Shown here: in pieces, positions 35,006 to 47,947 of the stretch
Numbering within the stretch: the first letter of the stretch is position 1
Layout of the letters: each line of letters begins with the position of its first letter
Origin: Cyathus striatus
Lineage: Eukaryota; Basidiomycota; Agaricomycetes; Agaricales; Nidulariaceae
Length of the DNA stretch: 64,000 nt
Direction of reading: 5' to 3'
NCBI GenBank assembly: GCA_025738555.1
Contig: JAOVFP010000002.1
Coordinates: 3,038,001-3,102,000 of the forward strand
The notes under the pieces: model-generated
Database searches by the model: none
Told to the model about the DNA's origin: nothing
Seen by the model: the letters and a program-made list of their open reading frames with translations, nothing else
Made by a program: the position numbers and the translations under genes

Positions 35006-38000
35006 ATGAAGTTTGGCGCAAAGATAAGCGTATGTTTTCATTTCATTTCATTCTCGCAAATCTCACATCCAACACAGAATGACCTCTACAACGAATGGCG
35101 CCACTACTATTTAGACTACAACCTCTTGAAGCGGGAACTCAAAGTCCGTAATCCTTCTTCCTCCTTCTCCCTTCCTCCTGTCCTTCCTTCTCATTCCATC
35201 CCAACTCTAGGCCCGTACCATCTCTTCTCGAGGATGGACCGAATCAGACGAACAGGAATTCAAGAAAATGCTCACCAATGAACTTGACAAGATTCACGAA
35301 TTTCAGGATTCCAAGGTGTGTCCATGTGATATTCTATTTTTCAACTTCGTATTTGTTTTGCCGCTGCCGCTGCAATCATTCCAAGGGCGCAGCCTGGCGT
35401 ATATCTAGTGTTGGAGTGGGATCACGTAGTTAATGCTTCTCACTCTACTTCTTGATTTCCTCAATGACGTAGAACCAATGCCATCACTGCATCAATATAA
35501 GTATAGTCTACATTATGCTCTCAACCCGGCACCACGATCCAACTGCCTTTCATCCTATTCTACTTCCACTGGCTTCTCTCCATTCTCCACAGCTCTAACG
35601 CCTCCTGCCTTCTAGACCTTAGAACTTTCCAGACGCATTCGCGAAGCTGAAAAGGAAGTTCACCACCTAGTCGCCGAAGAGCACGAGGATCAACACAACC
35701 AAGGCAATGAAGACCACAATGATACTGATCCTGAACAGCGCAGGCCGGCCTATACCCAAGACGAAGGTTCAGACGATGATCTTAGTGACGAAGAGGAAGG
35801 CGCTCAGGGCGAGACCGATACTGACGAGTCCTTTGATGCGCTCGAGGAGAGGTTCCATGGGTTGGAAGAGGAGGTTGCAATTCTCGTTGCAGACGTGCAT
35901 GATCTGGCATTGTATACCAAATTGAATATTACGGGATTCATGAAGATCTTAAAGGTATGTATTTTAAACATTTCTTTTGACTTTGCTAATGTACTGTTTG
36001 TAGAAACATGATGTAGGACTCAATCTCAACTCTGCCCCACTTGACTAACACCCCCTAGAAACAAACCGGCATACAACTCAAATCCTCCTTCATTCAAGAC
36101 TACCTCGAAAAACGCCCCTTTTACAAATACAACTGGGACGCACTCATCGTCAAGCTCTCCAAACTTTACGATCTCGTTCGAACGCGCGGGCATCCCGTTC
36201 AAGGGGACTCCTCCGCAGGAGGCAGTCAGAGTGCATTCGTTCGCCAGACTACCAAGTACTGGGTCCACCCTGACAATTTGGTTCCGCTCAAGCTCGCAAT
36301 TCTCAGGAATTTGCCTGTATTGGGTCAGTTGCTTCCACATCTTGCTAAGGGATGAAGAGCTTATGATGGACGAATGTAGTATTCAATCCGGATAAGGAGT
36401 ATGAGCCTGCAGATTCTGGTCTGTCTCTACATTGGCTGTGGTAAAATATGTCCTTACAGGAGCTATAGCCATCACATCGATATACTTTGACAACGAGGAT
36501 CTCGAGCTCTACCTCGGAAGATTAGAGAAGACGGAAGGTGCAGAAGCAATACGTCTCCGATGGTATGGCGACGTCAACAACAAAACTGTATGTCTTTCTC
36601 CCTAATTCCTATTTCGTTCACCTAACACGGTGTGCAGATCTTTGTGGAGCGAAAAACACACAGAGAGGACTGGACAGGCGAGAAATCCGTCAAAGCTCGT
36701 TTCCCCCTCAAAGAACACTTGGTCAACCCCTTCCTCCGGGGCGAATATACTGTCGATGAGGACTTTCAAGAACTGGTGAAGAAGGGGAAGAAGACGCAGC
36801 AGGAGGTGGATACAATGATTCAGCTTGCGAATGAGGTGCAATATAGTATTTTAACTAAGAAATTGCAGCCTGGTGGGTCGTTTTCTCTTTCGATCAAGTT
36901 TAAGTGAGTGGGTGCTCATCGGCATGATGTAGTTATGCGTTCGTTTTATAATCGCACGGCATTCCAGCTCCCGGGCGATGCGGGCGTCCGTATATCTCTT
37001 GATACCGAGCTTACACTTATCAGAGAGGACAATTGGGACGGGAAGACTCGTGCAGGGGATAATTGGCGCAGAACAGATTTCGGGATTGATTATCCCTTCC
37101 CACAGGTTGCGGATGATGATAAGGAGTTATTCAAGTGGGTGTTAGATCTTTGTTCGTGATATGTGCATTTCTACAGGCGGGGAGCGTGATTCTCTTTTTT
37201 ACTTGTGTTTTCGCACTCGCCGTAAAATGACGTTACACGTTACTACCCTTGACCCTATCCTTCTACCCCTCTGTTTTCTATTCTTGCATTCCTGTGTCAT
37301 GAAACTATACTGACGGACACTTGACGTTAGGTACGGAGTCCTTGAGGTGAAGCTGCAGACACATTTCGGACAGGAGCCACCAAAATGGGTCACTGACCTT
37401 GTCCAGTCGCATCTGGTCGAAGCCGTACCCAAGTTCAGGTATGTCTGCGACCGTACAAAATAATACGCTGTCTCTCTAATTCCGCCTGTCAGTAAATTCA
37501 TTCACGGATGTGCCACACTTCTGCCTAATCGTGTCGACCTGGTGCCGTTCTGGCTTCCACAGAGTATGTTGTTCTGGTGGACAAATTAATGGACAACAAA
37601 GCTGACCCTCAACTCTCTGTAGTGGACGTGGACATCCTTAAACCTGACACCGGTTACCTGAGTGTTATCGAACGACCCTCAGGTTCCAAGAGCACGTCGA
37701 GGCAGACTTCCTCTACTGAATCACGGTCTCCCGATCTTCCACAGTATACTGAACCATTATCCGAAGGCGAGGACGACGAAGGAGACTTCGGTCCTGCCCG
37801 AGATGAAGACAAACGCACTGGTCTCAGTGGTGCTGAGGTTAAAGCAGCCATTGCTTATCGCGAACAAATGCTCAAGGAACGTCGTGAGGAAGAGCAAGCT
37901 AAGGTCGGCAAAGCATCGAAGTCTCACAAGGGCAAGGGAAGTGCTACTGGGAGCTCAGCTTCTACCAGCCAAGAGAGTCTCCCAAAACAGCCGCAGCCAC

Positions 38001-38726
38001 AGCTGCTGGATGCTACAGGTAGCCCCGAGAGACCTAAATACAAGAGATCACCATTTTCTAAGATTCTCAAGTCGAGAACGCTGTCTATCGACCCACTTGC
38101 GCCATCATCTGCGTTCGATGAGACACTGAGGGATAAACTCAATAAAACCAAAGATGCACAAGAGCGGCGAGCCCGAGATAGCCATGAGGGGGTCAATAAC
38201 GGCCGAGAGGACGACAATCAAACTGATGATGAAGAATCTCAAAGAGCAATCGGGGACGACCGGATTATAGTGCGAGATTGGATGGCACCTGCTGGAAAGC
38301 TGATTTCCGTGCCTGTCAGAATCGAACCCAAGGTTTACTTCGCTGCAGAGAGAACTTTCTTGGTACGTCTATAGCTGGCGTTCTGATTCTTTAGTGGGCA
38401 AATATAATCTGTTTGACGTGGTGCTAACATGTTTTCTTTGTCAGAAATGGATGAATAACGCCGTTTTCATCGGGAGTATTGCTACTACGTTGTTGAATTT
38501 TCTTCCTGCGGATGATACTCGTGGGCTCATTAGTGCCGCCTTCTTTACCTTCGCTGCCCTACTGGCGATCGCTTATTCCGCTGGGATTTTCGTGTATCGG
38601 TCGTATAGACTTCGTCACCGCCGTGCTGAGGGACTTTATTATGATAAATATGGTCCCACTGTACTCTGTTTCGTTCTGTTTTTAGCACTAGCTACGAATA
38701 TCGGATTGCGAGCGAGTCAGATGTAA
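35006..38726 (+). CDS. VTC4: VTC4-type polyphosphate polymerase (SPX, catalytic tunnel, DUF202)
   Basis: Fourteen exons: 35006-35029, 35078-35143, 35211-35315, 35616-35954, 36004-36012, 36059-36323, 36380-36418, 36460-36587, 36638-36872, 36933-37134, 37331-37438, 37493-37563, 37623-38362, 38445-38726 (870 aa). The N-terminal SPX domain starts MKFGAKIS and includes FMKILKKHDK, the lysine patch that senses inositol pyrophosphates; it carries an acidic insert near residue 100. The polymerase domain shows AIRLRWYG (the basic RxR), [21 protein letters not shown] and EVKLQTH with the key lysine near residue 478. The last 95 residues hold three membrane helices (DUF202). VTC4 makes polyphosphate from ATP and threads it into the vacuole. 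Exon 5 is only 9 nt. A 200-residue charged linker separates polymerase and membrane parts. Confidence 0.93.
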
Positions 38727-41700
38727 TTATCTCCTTTTTAGTTTAAAAACGTCAACGTCTTCCTTGGGTTACGCCTAACGGAAGGTTTCCTTTCTCCGGA
38801 CTCTTCACTTTTTAGGATACCATGTTTTGACTTATATCTACATAATAGTCATATCCGTTATCAGTTCCTCATTGATAATGGTCAACTGGCTTAAAGTCTC
38901 GTTTTTAATAATAGTACACATCATTCTAACTGACCGATTTCTGCAATGCTCCTGAATAACTCGGATGCTAGTTTCCCGGCGTCGTCTGCTAGTAACTACC
39001 GATTCCTAATCACGGCTGCAGAGAGGAAAAGCCGCACCTTGTACTTGCTTGCACACGATCAATATTTCCGTCCGGCGCTCTGATACATTATACGAACAGC
39101 GATTTGCAAATTCCGATCTCCTCTTGACATATCATGCGAAGCACTTAAGCTTAGGGGGTTCTTCTTGACCTGATCGACAAAAACGGCGATGACATACATT
39201 CTTTCCACCGATCTGTGCGTCAAGTACTTCTTTTGGGAATGAATATCGGTGACTAGAGGAAGGTATAATATGATTTGGAAGCTGGAACGTGATGTTGGTA
39301 GGTTACGCGGGTGAGGCCTCCACATGGTATGTTACCACACAGAAATAATAGACCGATGTGGGTCCACGGTAAGTGTACGATATGTCGCAGTTATAGCCAC
39401 GGATCAGCCTTCTCTGAGGTCTTTGTAGGCCTCTCTTCCACTGTGGAAAGGAAGAGAACATATCTCGGCCATATGTAGAAGATGTGGAATGAGTCGCTAA
39501 AAGCGGGCATCTTTCCGTGTACATCGCAGAATAAGTCTGCAGAAGATCTCTGCCTGATATATTTTGCGTAGCATATGTCATATATTGAGAACAGATTGCT
39601 CAGGTGGCATCTCATAATGAAAGAAGCTCTTTGCGCGCTAGGCGGGCGTCAAAAGAACTTCGCACACCGGTATTGTCGATGTCGAGTAACTGCGGATTCC
39701 GCCCTAGTGCCTTACAACGTTAAGCATCGCGCGCGGACAGAACGTCAAGGTTCAACAAGGTATGACATGATACGTTCGACACCCTTGAGAAGGATGTAAA
39801 CGTGCCTGGTTATTCTTGTTGGAGAACGATTTTTATAAAGTCACTGCGACGAGATCTAAGTTGACACAACCCGCATATAATATACAACAACGAGATTCAA
39901 ACAAACCTCTTTTCACCAAGATCAGATCATCAGACCTCAAGAAACCTAGACTCCTTCAGTATTCGATCATCGCTGCAAGCCAGAGAAGTCGAAAACATCA
40001 AATAAATTTGCAATGGACCCTAGATTAATAGCTCATGCTCATTAAAGACAAGACGTCTTGGTGTTAATCATAGAATATTGTTGCCGAGACAGTATTTTCG
40101 TAACCAACCTACTGGAGGATCCTGGGAAGCCACAACGTCGTGGTAAAGGCGATCAGTATTCGTGGGTATACAAGTGTCATTTGACTGATTGAAAGCAGAT
40201 GGGTGCTGGCACCACCGATGTCTTCGAAGCGGGATTAGTTGAGGACCGGTCGATGGACAGGAGAGCAGAATGAGAACTATTAATTGCAAGTGCGATTCTC
40301 AGGCCAAGGGTAGTATACCGATGTCTTTTTTTGTGGATTAGAGGTCTAAACGGAATGTGTGCCACAATCATACTTCCATGAATAGTTAAGAGCTGTTACG
40401 CCAACAGCTTGCTTGCTATCCAACGCGGTCATATCGCTGCTGATAAGTACATATATGGCGTTTCTGCGGAACCCGATTTTGTAGGAGGATAGAGTTATGT
40501 CTGGTTTCTGAGCCACGAACATAATCAAAGCTCGATACACATCAGATAGATGCGCTGAAAACAACTGAGGCCCTCACAGCAAAGAACGAGTATATGGAAG
40601 AGTTGCGAGCATCCTAGTAGTCGACTAAGAATTGTGGCTTGAACGTTGGGCGTGCGGCACAGCAAAAGGAAAGACAGAGGACACCATACACGGTAAGTAT
40701 AACAAGTAATAGAAAAAGGGACGCGTTGGCAGATTTCTCAACAATAGAGAAAAGTTGAAAACGGACAGCGCTCATAACGCGGGCGGCGAGCGCCCATGGA
40801 AGGATGGGCAAATTTAGAAGCAATATGGCGGGTAGCAGGGAAGAAAGCAGGTTGAGTGTATAGAGCAGATTGAAATCAACCTGATAATAAGAATGAAAGA
40901 CTGAGCGCAAAAGTGAATAAGCAGTGGAGAGAGTGCGCAGTCAGCGCTGTTCAGGCGGAGGACGCTCAGGAATTGCAGGGAATTGCTCAGGAGATGTGCG
41001 CGCCCATCGCTCAAAAAGGATCGTGACCTGCTGATAATGGTCACGAGTGGTCATGTGCATTCCCTTTTTTGGCAAGAAACAGCTAAGATGCATGCCAAAC
41101 AACCCTTTTATGGCAACTACTTCAAACAGTGTTTTCCCGTTTGACCGGGATATAAGTCCAGAGACCGCCTACTTGCGCCCGAAGTTTACCCCTCCTCCCC
41201 ACTCACTACACCGCGCACTCTGCTCTTTTCTGTCCTGGATTCGTATTTATTAACCTCTAACTGCTGGCTAGCACCGCGAGCTTCCCTTCCCCGTCTTTTC
41301 TGGCTCTTTTCTCGCAATTCCCGGATGACACGGGGAAAACTTGTCTTTGGCTACTTCTGATATGCCGATTCCACAGGGTATCCTACCGTCTTCATTGCAT
41401 ACAGTGTCGATTTACCTTTAGAGAAGATAGAGGGAGAATTCATGTTCGCTCGGAACGTCTAATGTGATCCACAGAGACCAACTAACTACCTTAGTAACGT
41501 CGCGATGTCTACTGGTTCTATTGGCAACCTTCGAGATCTCCGTTTGCTCTGCAACTTCTACACCGCGGCTTTGACGAAGGAATTACCTCTTACTTAATTA
41601 GAAGTTGAGGAGAACGAAAAATGACTTGTAAGTAAATTGATTTCCAATATATTTGAAACTAATATATAATCGAAGGGACGCTACAAATACAGAACCAATA

Positions 41701-41800
41701 ATTGAATGAACTAAAAAAACAACGGTACGTGCTGAGGTATTATAAAACTGTAGGGGTATGTTGAGGCATGGTGTAGGTGTTGCCCACGATGGTGAAGTTT
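38727..41800. other. Gene-poor region, 3.1 kb
   Basis: Only short frames of under 100 codons, without family features or consistent splice structure. A hydrophobic minus-strand frame at 40614-40910 (98 codons) has two possible membrane stretches but no other support. The right end must contain the 3' UTR of the transcription factor that ends at 41801. No repeats, LTRs or tRNA were recognised by eye. Confidence 0.4.
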
Positions 41801-44290
41801 TTAAACGAGTAGGAGGTTCAAACCTCGCTCACGAATCACTTCTCGAACATCTACTGGTTTTCCGCTAACATCACGCTTCTGCCAAACTGCTTCCATAAGT
41901 AGTCGTGTCTGCAAAACATTTCCAAGACTGTCATCAAGGAATTGAAGTCGCTGTTTGAAGAACTCTCGGTAATTTGAGTCATTCGTCATGCAGCCGGCAA
42001 GGCAGATTGGAAACACTAGTGCACGGTCTATGTTGGATTGGGGCAACTGATAAAATAAACGAACGATCGCAGCGACCGATGCATTTATTTCGGAGACACC
42101 TGCGCGATTGTCAGTAACGTGATGACAAGCACTGCTCAATATAAACTTACCTGGACTTGAATCACTCAAAACTGTATGGAGATATAATACTGCAGTTTCC
42201 CGGAAAATATCTCCAATCGTGGTTCGGGTGACATCGCTCATGAATACACCAGTCTGGTTCACTGACGGCACGTTCAAAGGGTCTTGCAAGAGACCGATAT
42301 CTACAAGACTTGCCGAGCGGCGACGGGCTTGCTTCTCAATCTGGTCACCCCGCCTAATCAACTTGGGGTAGCTAAGTGTCCCGTTTCGTAGCTCCGTCGC
42401 TTTCCAATGGGCTAAGGCGGAAACTTCGGCAATTGCAAGCATGGCTTCGTCGGGGCATCCAGACAAATCGTCCATCTTCAGAGAAGCGTCTAGCCGTTCT
42501 CCCCCGTTCCAATTGAATGTAGCTCCTTCATCATTCAGAAGACGTTTCCAGATGTTTACGAACACGGGCGGCTTCATCAAAGAAATGCTAGCTAGGGTAT
42601 CAAACCACTGTTCGGAGTTGGTGTGAATATCTTCTCGCTTAGAAAAAAATAACTACACTCACCAGCACTGCTTTGACTAACGTCTGCGTTGTGGGTGACA
42701 TGCTGTTAAAAATAGGCTGTGCGTTCTCGCTGACATGGAGCGCTGTTTGATTCAGCCACTCGCAAAGGATGCGGAACGGAGTCTCCCATTCTGCCTGGCC
42801 ACCGCATAATTGTGAGAAGCTCACGAGATGCAGTGCAGCAATAGCATCGTTGTCAGTCCAGACACCCCGGATTGTTTTATTGTTTGTGAGAAGGTGCATA
42901 GCTTCTTGTTGAAGATACATGGGCTGTGAATGTTGAGGATTTAGACTTGGTGCTTCTAGACCCTGGCGTACTCGCATTCGAGATGAATACAGATCAGCTA
43001 GTGCACAAATTGCAAATGCTACTGCTCCTCTTGGCTCCTCAGATATTGCCTGTTATTCATGTTAGCGAAAAACAAAGATATTATTATCACGAAAGACACA
43101 TACCCGATCTGTTATCTCGGTAAACTTGTCTCCAGAGAATACAAACTGTACCTTGTGGACCTCTTGGAAGTAAAATGAAACACGTTCCTCATGGAATGTG
43201 CTCTGCCCTGCTGGGACATTATACTGAAAGCCCATAGATGATGGAGACGATGGAGCTTGATATTCGAGATTGAGGCCAAATGGATCCGTGGTAAACATGA
43301 AATCGTTTGTTTCCTGGAAGTATGACGAGGACGACGATGAGGAAGTAAGCGAGTGTGCGGCGAAGGTATGCCTCGAGGTCGTCGGGTCGAGATCCCCAAT
43401 ACTCGAGCCACCATGTGCTGAAATCTGGTCAAAGCCAGAATTTGAAGCTCCTACACCACCGGGAAGGTAAGTCACTGCAATGCTTCAGTGATTGCTAAAA
43501 CACTTACCGGGAAGACTGGGCATTAAACCGTGACCACTGCCTTGGAGGAAACCCCCATCAGGGTCGAAGTGGGGATAATGATATTCAGGTTGGGAAAGTG
43601 CGAGAGGATGTGAGGCCGAAGAAGTCGACGCATTGTGAGTGTTTGTGGACGTAGGTCTCCGATACGGGGCGGCGTTCTTCTGGGACGCGCTATGGTGGGC
43701 AGAATGACTAGGGTTGGTGCGAGGTTGACCCCGTATTAAACCCTTCTGTGTAAGCCGCGCTTTTATCCCAGCCTTGTAGTTATCGACTGCTTGCTTATCC
43801 TGTCCCCAGAAAATACTGTTAATAATAATTTACTACGGTTGACAGTGAAGACGCACTCTCATCCACTCAGGCCGCTTTGGGCCCCACCCCAAGCATTTTA
43901 TTGTCAAACGTTTGCATGTTTTGCATGAATCACCTTCGCGCTGCTCGTCACACTTCTAGAAGAGACGATGTTAATATCAACGCCTCTGTCCTCTAGTTTG
44001 CCACCAACCTTGCGGCGGACACGACATGTCCTGAGTGGCGGGAGTTGGTCAGCACTGGTATGACAGGGGGAATGAATTACAACATACCAGCATCCACCTT
44101 TTCCCGCGGTTTGAGTGCGGGGAAGACTGGTTGTGGAGTGATTGGGGGTGTTGAGTGCGCTGGTGGCCGGTGAGTCGTTCTCTTCTGAAGACATGGTGAC
44201 TGAGAGAGGAATTGTGTTCGTTTCAGGCGAGGTCATTGTAGATGAAGGTGAAGGGGGTCCACTGAGGGGAGAGTCGGTTCTGACTGCCAT
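41801..44290 (-). CDS. Zn2Cys6 fungal transcription factor (tandem copy A)
   Basis: Eight exons: 44290-44088, 44030-44009, 43955-43857, 43799-43508, 43474-43104, 43049-42663, 42607-42151, 42099-41801 (about 709 aa, phases consistent). The binuclear zinc cluster near residues 65-100 is complete, reading C-x2-C-x6-C-x8-C-x2-C-x6-C (GCWTCRVRRKKCDEQ then SCKTCKRLTIKC). It is followed by LGWGPKRPEWMR and a basic/Ser-Thr-rich linker. The C-terminal half is helical and resembles the Fungal_trans_2 regulatory domain (WFDTLASISLMKPPVF). A Ser run (SSSSSSS) lies in the middle. Such proteins bind CGG-type half sites in the nucleus; the target genes are unknown. Copy B, at 45644-47947, is clearly related and has the same orientation. 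Confidence 0.88.
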
Positions 44291-45643
44291 TCGTCACAAA
44301 TGTGGAGAGATGGAACGTATGATAAATGAGAAAGAGGAAGGCAAGTTATGGAAAAAGGAAATGTACGTCGGAGTAATTTATTCGACGTGATTATGAGGAA
44401 AGGGTTCGTAGGAAAATCGGTACAGAGATGCGTCAGACACCGACGATGTAGGAAGGGGAAGATGTCTGATATACGAATAAGGTAATAATAAGCGCACAAG
44501 ATGAAGCGTGATGGTGTGTTTCCAAGGAGCATACTGAGATACGTCGAGAGAAAGCAGACTCAACATGACTTCTTGGGCAATGGATCCCAATTCGTCGGTG
44601 GAGGCCGCTATTACCCTGTCTATTTTCCAACTCCGGCACCTGATCGGCAGATGCCTGTATACGAAATCCCGGCTACCAGCCAAATTATGCCTTACAAGAT
44701 TGGACCACCATTTGAGCACCCCCTTCCTCATCGGACCAAGTCCTTCACGCGAGAACGGGAGGCATCTGTCTCCGATTCCTCTTCGCATGTTATCAGACAT
44801 AAAAGAGCTGCTGTATTCCGGCGACAAGTGTTGCGGTCGTAAGACACTTTGTCCCCTGGGTCCTTTGTACCCTCCGCAAGTTTGTTGAACGGTGTATTGT
44901 TGTGAGTACCCCAATGAATCTCGCATAAGAGGGAATCTGAAAGAAATGACAGCCTTTCCTTTTTTGTCGAGCATCTCATGAGCTTCCATGTGCCTCCCTG
45001 AAGTGAGATCAGTGATCGCGGCTGTACACCTGCAGGGTCTTCTCGAGTGGTACCTGGTGAGCGTAATTTGGCTTGTATTTGCACAGGCTTGTCTTCACAG
45101 CACGTGCCACCCCTACTTTCCCGAGCCCATGCCGCAGTCGATGCTTACGTACCCACCTGCGAGATTCCTACGGGTAAAGTACTTCTCTCCATACTAAAGT
45201 ACTACTTTCGTTGCGATGTTCGTGAAGGAATCGGCAAGCTCATCTGTTAGAGGCCTTTAATAACCCCAAGCATCTTTCGTTGTGCCGGACACTAAATATT
45301 ATGGATCTACTGCCGGCCGCATCACCGTCCACAACTAAACGTTCATGCGCATGCTTCCAGAACCACGCAGGGCTAGAGCTAGGGCTGACCATTTAAAAAA
45401 GCTCGTGTACTACAAGTACAGATTGTGTATAGATATGCGATGACCACTGAGTTACAAACAGTAATGCAAGAATGAAGAGGCGGAGGCTGAGCTGGTAAAC
45501 TGAGATGATGACGCTTGTTATGAATAATGTTCTATCATTTGTAGATAAAAGAGACAAAGAGAAAACGGAAAACGGAAGCTTGAAATATCGATCAACACGA
45601 GGGGAGAAAGAAAAAAGGAAAAGAAAGAAAAAACGATTGAATT
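44291..45643. other. Spacer between the two transcription factors
   Basis: 1.35 kb with the promoter of copy A and the 3' flank of copy B. A 203-codon minus-strand frame (44989-44378) fills part of it; its composition (many Ser, Arg and Leu, no domain) does not support a gene strongly. Confidence 0.35.
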
Positions 45644-47947
45644 TTATACCAAGAGGATACGCCCTTTGGAAGTTGCAAGCTTCGCACGCCAGTTAATTGA
45701 CTCTTGACGAGTTCTACGTAGTTGCGTCGTCCAAATGCTTCTGAGCACCCCAGCTATCGTGTGGCAGTTCCCTACAGTAGCAGAGGAATTACCATCCTGA
45801 GACGAATTCAGCAATGCCCTGAGGATGAACTCCTGCTCGCTCTGACTTTCGCAGAAGCATCCGCAGATGAAAAGGCCAAACACCGTGCTTCTGATGACGG
45901 CTGCGCTAACGGCTTGATCATGGACGATCCGTTTGATACACTCAAACGTATCCCGCACACTTATTCTAATTTCAGGAACGTGAGGATAATCGCCTGAAAC
46001 GATAGTTTGCAGGTAAAGACGGGTGGCCCAGTGGAATAACTCCGATGCTCGTAGCCTCGAGCGGGTAGTCTCGTCCAATCCGTACAGGTATTCCTCATTT
46101 TGTGCTGGAGGTGCAACCATGTGTTGCAGTATATTCTCGGCTTTCCGCACCAACTCCAGGATACTTAAAGATCCACGGTTGACTTGGTGCTCCTTCCAAT
46201 CTGAAAGATAAGATGCTTCAGCAAGTGCCCAGACCACGTGATTTTCGCAGCCCATCGGATTGAGCATTGAATATTGCGAGTTGGTATCCAGCATTGCTGA
46301 ATCGTAGATCCCGCTGGCGTCGGGCTGGAACATCTCTTTTATTGCCTGGTAGAAATTGGGCTGCTTTTGCAACGAGACCGAAGCAAGAACGTCGAACCAA
46401 AGCGCAGTCTTAATGACAAATGCATCTTGAGGATCGCAGCGCAGCAATGCATCTCTTGGGCCGTCGAACTGCGGTCCGAATAGCATGTTGGTGACATACG
46501 TGACGGCAATATGTAAGAATCGGTCCCAGGCACCATCGCCGCCGTCAAACAAGTAGACAGAAACGGCATGAAGGGCCGCAATGGCTGTCTCAGTAGTTGC
46601 CTCAGCACCATGTAATTTTGAGAATAATTCTTCAAGACCCAACACGCCGCTATCTTCGTCCGAATCGATAGCATACGGCGCCTGCGATTGATGTCGTAAC
46701 CAGTGGACATTAGCGAGTGCTCTCGCCGCCTCTCTAGGCGCATCTGACGAATGAACTAAGTTGAGCATCATTGGCAATAGTCGATTCTTATCGCCCAGCA
46801 AGAACTGAACGTTCATCACACGATTGAAGTAGTGTTCAAGTAAATGTGGCTTATAGTTGAATGCGTGCAGCATTTGAGCGTGATTGATATGAGAGAAGAT
46901 GGTGCCAGGAGCTGCAGTTGGTTCGAATACCTCAGGAACTATGTCTTCATCTGCATTCAAAATATCTTCCGCCAGTAGATGTTGTATGAGGGCGCCAGTT
47001 GACTTCTTAGCGCTGGACGGGGAGATCGTGCCCGGTTATCTGGGAAAAGGGAAAATAAAAAAAACGTCGTTAAGTACTACAATGTATTACAATATTCAAT
47101 AGTACATCTCACTTGTTTGAACTAGACTATTACTAAAATGATGATATTCGTGAACTGATCCTTGTGAACCACCCGGAGAGTGAGAACGGCGATCATGGGG
47201 AGGCAAGATTCCTGGTGACAATCGCGATGACAATGAGTAAGAATCGGGGGATTCCCAGTGACTAAACAAACCGTAAGGTGCTGTATTGTAGGGGGGCTCC
47301 AAGCCAGGATGCCAGGGAGCCGAGTGGGGGTGCGGCTGCGTTCGCACATCAGACATTGTACTTCTTCGTTGGAGATCATCGGGATAGAGTGCAGCAGAAT
47401 GAGTAGGAGGACTCTCAGAGGACGAGCTATGTTCGTATGTCGGGTCATCAGAGAGACGCAAAAATTGGGTTCTTGCTCAGAGCTACGAGGACCAGTACCA
47501 GAGTGGCCCTTAATCATGCCCTGCGAAGCTAAGAAGTTCTTAATTTTCTCTCGAAGCTCAACAACATTGCGGTTCTCCTAGGATAAGAAAGGAAAGAGAA
47601 AAAGTAAGGGCGTGTTTCGAAATAATAATAAAAAAAGAGGATGGTGAAAAAGGGACCCACCCTGAGCCACTCGGGACGCTTGGCACCAAACCCGAGGCAC
47701 TGAAGACGCAGACGAATGCATGTCTGGCACTGACCATGCTCGTTCTGTTGCTCGTCGCATTTCTGAGAAGAACATGTCAGAATTAAGCGCTTATCGGGTG
47801 ATCAAGATGGTCCGGATGTGGACCTACCTTTCGACGAATTCGACACGTGTAGCACCCCGACTTAGCGCGAACGGCGCCTTTGGACTTTGAGGGACCGGGC
47901 TTCTTAGCGGGAGACGGAGAAGAGTTCTTGGTGGTTATGGCAGGCAT
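45644..47947 (-). CDS. Zn2Cys6 fungal transcription factor (tandem copy B)
   Basis: Four exons: 47947-47828, 47762-47661, 47577-47113, 47039-45644 (about 694 aa). The N-terminus is Lys/Ser/Pro-rich, then the zinc cluster GCYTCRIRRKKCDEQ and QCQTCIRLRLQC, then LGFGAKRPEWLR, parallel to copy A. The C-terminal half (FVIKTALWFDVLASVSLQ) aligns with WFDTLASISLMK of copy A but is one long exon where A has three more introns. Two one-base gaps break the frame: the A5 run at 47460-47464 and the G4 run at 47019-47022. Adding one base at each restores the alignment and the splice phases. This may be assembly error, or a decaying copy. Targets are unknown. Confidence 0.82.

Noticed and set aside
40614..40910. 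98-codon hydrophobic minus-strand frame
   Set aside because: Two hydrophobic runs only; no signal of selection, splice sites or neighbours to support a membrane protein.
44378..44989. 203-codon minus-strand frame between the two transcription factors
   Set aside because: No recognisable motif and odd composition; it probably covers promoter sequence. Transcript evidence would be needed.
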